Below are positions 58,231 through 64,000 of a stretch of DNA of 64,000 nt, in pieces; within the stretch, counting starts at the first letter, position 1, and each line of letters begins with the position of its first letter. The notes under the pieces were generated by a model. That model saw nothing but the letters and a program-made list of their open reading frames with translations, had not been told where the DNA came from and made no database searches. The position numbers were made by a program, and so were the translations under genes. The DNA lies in contig NW_019774947.1 in assembly GCF_001039355.2 (NCBI RefSeq), positions 248,001-312,000 of the forward strand, read 5' to 3'. The stretch is from Lingula anatina (lineage: Eukaryota; Brachiopoda; Lingulata; Lingulida; Lingulidae).

Positions 58231-61200
58231 AGGGAGAATCTGATTAGTCAAAATTTCTTGCCTTCCACAGGGATAAATGTACTTTGAATATTATTTTTAT
58301 TTTTTGGAAAATATATATGCTTTAAAACCTTAATATTACATTATATTTTATATATAAATGCATATTTTAATATATAATTTATGTTATAAAGGATAAAAAA
58401 TAGAAACCTTTTGAAAATAAACTTTAAATCCCTGTGGTTTAGACAGTGCTCTAATCAGGCCAATCGGAACCAGTGTTACCCGATGACTCACAAGCCTCGC
58501 TTTCACTTGGCCTAATTTCCGCCAGTCTGTGTTAGACGGGCCGCGAAATTCTTAAAAATTTATCTAGCTTCGTACGGATATTTGTCATGTTTTCAGATGG
58601 TATGTATAGTTCAGAACATATAAACATATTTTAAATATGTGTTATATGTATTTTATAATTTATGAAGGCTTTAGGTTGGGAAAGTGGCAAAAAAACCGTC
58701 GGTAGAAGTGGGCTGTTATGAATGTTATGAAAATTTCAGGAGTAAACTCGAGTAAACTGAAATTATTTACAGCTCTGCTGTAGAGGAATTCGGAAGGTAT
58801 TTATTTACTTAAAGGCAGGAATTGTGGCCTTTTTTCTACAGTTAATGCGTGTATAAAGCATTTTTAATATATACAGCTGTAAATGATCAAATAGATTGGG
58901 GAAATGAGTGAAACTAAAAAAGTTAATCTAAAACATTTAACATTGTGGTTTGATTAGTCATGAACTGTGGCAATTAGATTAATTGCCAGTCATACAAATT
59001 AGCCTAATTAATGTAGTTACTGGCTTGATACTATGTTTAATGTCTGTTAATTGTAATAATTATGAGCAATTAAACAGTCATTTAAAATGCTCCATCTCAT
59101 AATGCTACAGATCCAACATAGCAACATATCCCAAAGTGGTTATGATTTGGGTCTCCAAGTTCTTACTGCAAAATTTGTGTTTTAAAATAGTCAGGTTCAT
59201 CAATACTAGTATGGATTTTTTTCCTTCATGATACCAGTAAAATTATTTATAGTTAACCTAATCAGAGATTCCATATTTTGGTAGAAGAAATACTTAATTG
59301 TATGAAAATTATAACCTTATAATGGGTTTGCTACCTCAGCTGACTGTTATTCCCACTGGCTAGCTGCATACTTTTGTCAAGAATTTTAAGCATGCAAACA
59401 GAAGACTATCCAAGTACTAAGTTTTTCTTGAAGTCCTAACAAACAAAAATAGATCATAATTTGTTTTTGTAACTAATGATTGGTTTGTGAAAACTTAGTT
59501 TTAAGGCTTGAACAGAAACTACAGCGGTCCTAGATAGTAATAATAGAACTTGTACTACTACTACTACACGCCAAGTTGCATGCTCTAGTAATGGAAGTAC
59601 AAACATTTGCCCGTAGGTCATAGGGCAGGTTGAGCATGAATAACCTGATTTTTTTTATAGCCATTGTGTGGTAGAGTGAAATGACACTTGTAGTAGTACA
59701 GTTAGTATTGGGAAGGAGGACAGGTAACTTGATGTCTTTGTTACCTGACATGTCAAAGTGGGTGTCACTGTATTTATAGACTGACACTTATGGGGTTGGT
59801 GATTTTGGGGTGGGTTAATAGAAATGTTAATACCCAGTTGGGTTCTTCTAAAGAAAGTCTTTGTTTTTTTTTTTAGTCCTTCCTGATGCCAAGAGATTTT
59901 AAAAGAGAAAATTAGCAAAAAATAGCATAAGATTTGTGAAGAACAGTTTTGGTGTCAGGGGAAGTAAGGTGGATGTTTTTTTGTCAGATGCAGTGCCCTG
60001 TTACTTTAAAATATGACTATTTACCATTTATATATATTATTTATTTAGCTGTTGTATTGAATAACTCATCTGAGGAAGATACAAGTTTCAGACGATTGAC
60101 TATTTCTAATTGTTTCTAATCATTTAAGCTTAGAAGGAGGTCATAATTTACCAGTATCAAGTGATAAGCCCTTAAAAATTGATTCTATTCTATTAGTGCT
60201 GATGGAAAAGTTAAAATGTGAATGGCATTTACATTATATATAAAGCAGCACACTTTGTTGATCTATTAACTTCACACATAAATATGGATCAGGCATATCA
60301 TATCTATGATTTTCAATTAAGCATTTCTTTGGTTTATTGCCAGTTCCTGGTGTTAGTGTATTTGGAACATGAAATAGTAATTTTCTTGGTAAATCGCATT
60401 TGATAGATCACAGCCACACACAGTTACTCATCTTTTAAATGGATGATGGCAAAATGATGATGAATGCGTGCTTTATGTAGGTATCATTTATATCCTTATT
60501 GAGTTTATCGTTGTAATGATTTCGCACAGAATGAAATTGTGAGAATTTTGTTTTTTCACTCCCTGTATTGAGTTTTATTCATATATAATTTTGGGTGAGA
60601 GTCACCAGTTCAATATTATACTTGAAGATGTCGCGTGAGTAGTGCCCTGTTTTTATTTGGTTTGCTTACAGAAGTCGAGGGCTGAAAGGTCAAGCTCCAA
60701 TCAGTGAGTACACTGTTAAGTCGAAGCTGTCAGCAGCACAATGTAATCTAATTAATTACCCACTCATTAACTTAATTCTGTTGACGGCCACTGATAAGGC
60801 TGTTTGAGCAGTAATTGTTAACGTATAACCTCTGCCAGTGTCGTAATCTTGTTTTTATGGAAACGTGTGCCTTGCTTCATAGTCAGTGATGAGACTTTTC
60901 CTACTTTTGTCACAATTCTTACTTTTTCAGGGTCATTTGGGTAATTCTTGTGAATCGTGTACCCTGGACCCCTGGCCACGTTTCTTACTTTTTCAGTAAG
61001 GACTGGTCTCATCCTTGCATAGTGTGTGTTCACTTAAAAAATCATCTTTTTAAGTACCGCTTACAGTTGATTCATTGTATGACGTAATTTCATTGTTTAA
61101 CTTAAAAGAATGTACCGCAGGCAATTGAAATTTGACTCAATGGTGGTTTTTTGTTGAAGTTGATCCTTTCTTTTCTTTATTTATAACACTCTAAAAACAT

Positions 61201-62715
61201 TTACTCTGCAGCTGAAGTGCTGATTTACTTTGCTATTGTTTCTGTGTTAAGAGGTCCCGAGAGCAGAATGAATTGTGTACCCCTTAAAGAATAAAAAGAC
61301 TAAAACAAATCAACATAGCAGTGATCCATTGAATTGCTTTATTTTTGAAAGTAGGCTGCATTAAATGTATTGTAGGTTATTTTTCAAACGGAAAAAGTTA
61401 GCCTTCAAAATATGTAATTTATATCTTTGAAAAAAAATGTGTTTTTTGCATAATGTACAAGTTTATCCCGGTGATGGTTCCCCAGCTGGGTGAAATACCA
61501 CGACACCAGGACACCAGCGTAATGTGTCTGGGCCAGCAGACGTGTGTTAAGTTGAATGTTTTATGAAAAAAAGTGTTTGGACACCTGTTGATCCACTAAG
61601 GTATTGCCTAGATGAATCATACCATTGAGTTAATGGAGCTCTTTTGAGTAAGTCACAGACTCCTGGATGAAAGGGGTTTAGAAAATCCAAAATCTAAATT
61701 TTTGGGGCATTTAAAGCACAATTTGTCAAGCCTGAGGTTTTCTTGAAATTTTCAGTTGTAATTAGAACCACTTATCTTTTTCGTGAACAATTTTACCTAG
61801 TTGTTAATCTTTATTTCGATGTCAGAATGGCTTTTATTGGAAAATAATCAAAAATTTATATTCCAGGAAATGCACACAGTGGGCACCTAGAACACTGACC
61901 CATGGTTGTTTGCTATAAGATTAGAGTCCAGTTCATTGGCATGTCAGTGTCAATCTTCCCCAAACCAAAACATTACTGACAGGTGTCAATCATTCCATGA
62001 CCTATCTTCACCCTGTTGATTGACTGTCCAGTGTCCTGCTGTTACTTGGAGCGGCAGATGTCTTTGTAAAAACACTACAACACGGAGATAACATGACAGC
62101 AGGTATGGTGGGTATGCAGGACAGCTACACTGGGATTCTCCAGAGAGATATTAGTGTATAGCTCACCATTCCTACACCTGGATACTGATAAAAACAAAAC
62201 TTAGATGACATGTGGTCAAGAAATGTCTCTGATGGTCAGTGATCTGTGTTCAAATGATCTGTTGACCCTGCATATTGCATAGCAACCAAGAGTTGAATAG
62301 AACTGAGGAAGATCACAGACTCCCCAAGACTGGAAGTATTGATTGTGATGCCTTATCTGAGGATTCTTGATAGACACTAATCTATAAAGCTGCTGATATG
62401 ACAAACAACAACAATAACTGTGCTCACTAAGCCAGAGATTTATGATAAAACCTGCCTAGGATCTTGGCATATTGAATGTCTTTTGCCAACTGGTGTCTAA
62501 GCAGTATTTTCAAAGACATTGTGGTAAAGAGAATTCCTATATCAACTAGGTGAAATAACTGTCTGTCAGCCTCCGACTTTTTTCAAAAATGTTCTTATGT
62601 CAGGAAAATGGATAAAATTTTCAGGAAACAGTGCTAGCCAGTGAGAGGAAGATTGCAGTATTGATATTTATGTGATTAGTAGATAGGATTGAGTTTCTAC
62701 TGAAGTCTTCCACAG
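58231..62715. other. Long stretch with no supported gene
   Basis: Mostly AT-rich. 58440-58580 is GC-richer and could hold the acyltransferase promoter. Short frames (59530-59787, 59655-59918, 60818-61033 minus; 60218-60403 plus) lack domains and splice support. 61860-62180 is somewhat GC-richer, with no identifiable exon. Confidence 0.35.
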
Positions 62716-62728
62716 GTTAACTGTCACT

Positions 62729-62797
62729 ATGGCGAGGGCAAGTGAGAGACACTTCCTACATTGTCTGAAAAAACATATTCCACAGAGAACTGCAGAT
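62729..62797 (+). CDS. Candidate first coding exon, protein not recognised
   Basis: The ATG at 62729 (in ACTATGG) opens 23 codons ending exactly at a consensus donor (GAT|GTAAGT). An acceptor-like CTTCCACAG at 62707-62715 precedes it, so it may be a second exon carrying the start. The peptide begins MARASERHFLHCLKKH and is basic. No continuation was found before the window ends; the gene would run to the right. Confidence 0.35.
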
Positions 62798-63645
62798 GTA
62801 AGTATATAGTTTTTTTTTATCGGAATACATCACAACAAACATGCTACATAACAGTAACAGCATCATAATTTTTACTAAATATACTCTGTAAAATCTATCA
62901 TCCTATTTTCATCATCATCTTTTTCATAAGTTTGCAAATGTAGACTTTTTCCATGCCTCCACCCTTCAGGGAGTACAAAGTGAAAAGCTTAAAATAATGA
63001 CCTTTGACACCAATTTAAATCAATATTTTTATTAATTTTTTAAAAGTATTCTAGTACAGAAAGCATGACCCCCCCTCCTCCCAGTGTACAGTTTGTAGTC
63101 TTGTGAATATTATGGTAAAAGTGGATGACCCCTAAGTGCAGTATGAAATTAAAAGTGCTTTCACACACAAGTTGAATACTGTGATAGTTATCACAGAGAT
63201 GCCCATATAGTGCACCCTTAATGATAATAGAGCATTCAGGCCCATTGTCTTCTACAGCAGTGAATATTCAGGAGGGTGGGGTGAGGAGGGGGGTAGCAAC
63301 TGACCTCAGTGACCTGTCCCAAGTTTCATTTTGACTGAAGATATCCTTGTTTTCCTACATAACCCTATAAATATCAAATCTGAAAAGGGAAATCGATGTT
63401 ATTTAAACCAGAAATGGATGTGTAGACAATTTTACCTTTTTTTTTTCGGAACCTGGAGTATTTTTGTAAAATGGTGGTTGATGGACAAACAGACAAACAC
63501 CATTGCCCCTCAGTCCTGATTCTTGTTGAATTGATCCTGGGTGTTTATAAGTGGCATGGATAGTATTTGGGTAACATTTCCATACAGTTTTATGTTTCAG
63601 CTTAATGTAATCAAGGAGTTATAACAGAAGGAGATTACACGCGTG
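62798..63645. other. Possible intron of the 62729 exon; nothing specific seen
   Basis: AT-rich sequence with short G/T- and C-rich patches (63067-63081, 63272-63294). No exon or repeat supported. It ends at the single 'n' at 63646. Confidence 0.3.
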
Positions 63646-63651
63646 NTAATG

Positions 63652-63985
63652 ATAGAGTCTTAAATTATCACCTGCACAGCCAAAATAGTCATGACCATAT
63701 ATGAGAGAATATCAAAATATCATTTATGCATTTACAGAAGTCAAAATAATGGTGTACTAGCCTGTGGCCAGTTATTTCTAAAGGCAGTTATTTTTTTTAG
63801 AAAAAGTGGGCCTTATCACCACCCAAGTTGACTCAACTTTAGAAATTGCATAGAGCATAGATCAAAGTTTGATTCAGGGTAAATTATTTATCAGGCCACC
63901 CATAACCCCACTTGACAAGACATGCCTTGTGCATGCCAATGCCTTGGTTGTGTTGTAGAGAGGTGCTCATTTATATGAAGCAATA
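63652..63985. repeat. Second copy of the acyltransferase intron segment
   Basis: About 92 % identical to 56757-57097 in the same orientation, beginning 6 bp after the single 'n' at 63646. The similarity fades in the last ~20 bp. It may be a dispersed repeat, an allelic contig or the start of a tandem gene copy that continues beyond the window. Confidence 0.85.
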
Positions 63986-64000
63986 GAGTATAAACTGCAA

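Noticed and set aside
60818-61033. 71-codon minus-strand frame
   Set aside because: Contains short direct repeats and lacks domain or splice evidence.

Overview
This window is animal nuclear DNA from a draft assembly. It has two N-gaps (752-991 and 47163-47886) and four isolated single 'n' positions. Genes are split by introns with GT...AG boundaries, and the AT-rich spaces between them are full of foldback (MITE-like) elements, non-LTR retrotransposon remnants, microsatellites and recent duplications. An r-opsin-like exon, an ankyrin gene, an Ig-superfamily surface protein and an ankyrin-DHHC palmitoyltransferase, together with CR1/L2-like LINE debris and abundant MITEs, suggest an invertebrate deuterostome such as a lancelet (Branchiostoma). 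That assignment is inference; no marker gene proves it.

Layout. 1-13 kb: repeats and foldback elements; the first coding exon of a probable r-opsin/melanopsin-type receptor on the minus strand (6986-7131), whose remaining exons are not identified; an unrecognised first-exon candidate on the minus strand (13098-13257). 14-36 kb: no confident gene. This part holds a ~340 bp tandem repeat family (14.1-15.6 kb), a 22-bp minisatellite (17.9-18.4 kb), a 1.56 kb near-identical duplication across an 'n' (18137-21259), a decayed LINE reverse transcriptase with a MITE inside it (22.4-23.7 kb), and a ~5 kb tandem duplication (about 25.24-30.74 and 30.83-35.58 kb).

39.3-42.8 kb: a complete four-exon ankyrin-repeat gene on the plus strand (39585-41890, 287 aa), with a TATA box and upstream DR1, CArG and CRE matches. 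Downstream is a 144-bp copy of its last splice acceptor and exon start that could act as a short alternative terminal exon. 44.4-50.6 kb: a four-exon Ig-like membrane protein on the minus strand (308 aa). 52.9-57.8 kb: an eight-exon ankyrin-DHHC S-acyltransferase on the minus strand (756 aa) with an unusual His/Gly/Met-rich N-terminus. 58-64 kb: mostly non-coding, with one candidate first exon on the plus strand (62729-62797) and, at the right edge, a ~92 % identical copy of part of the acyltransferase's first coding intron.

The three complete genes were assembled by hand: each exon junction has GT/AG sites and the reading phases agree through to a stop codon. Nothing in the sequence shows that they act in one pathway. 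The ankyrin gene and the acyltransferase share only the ankyrin fold.
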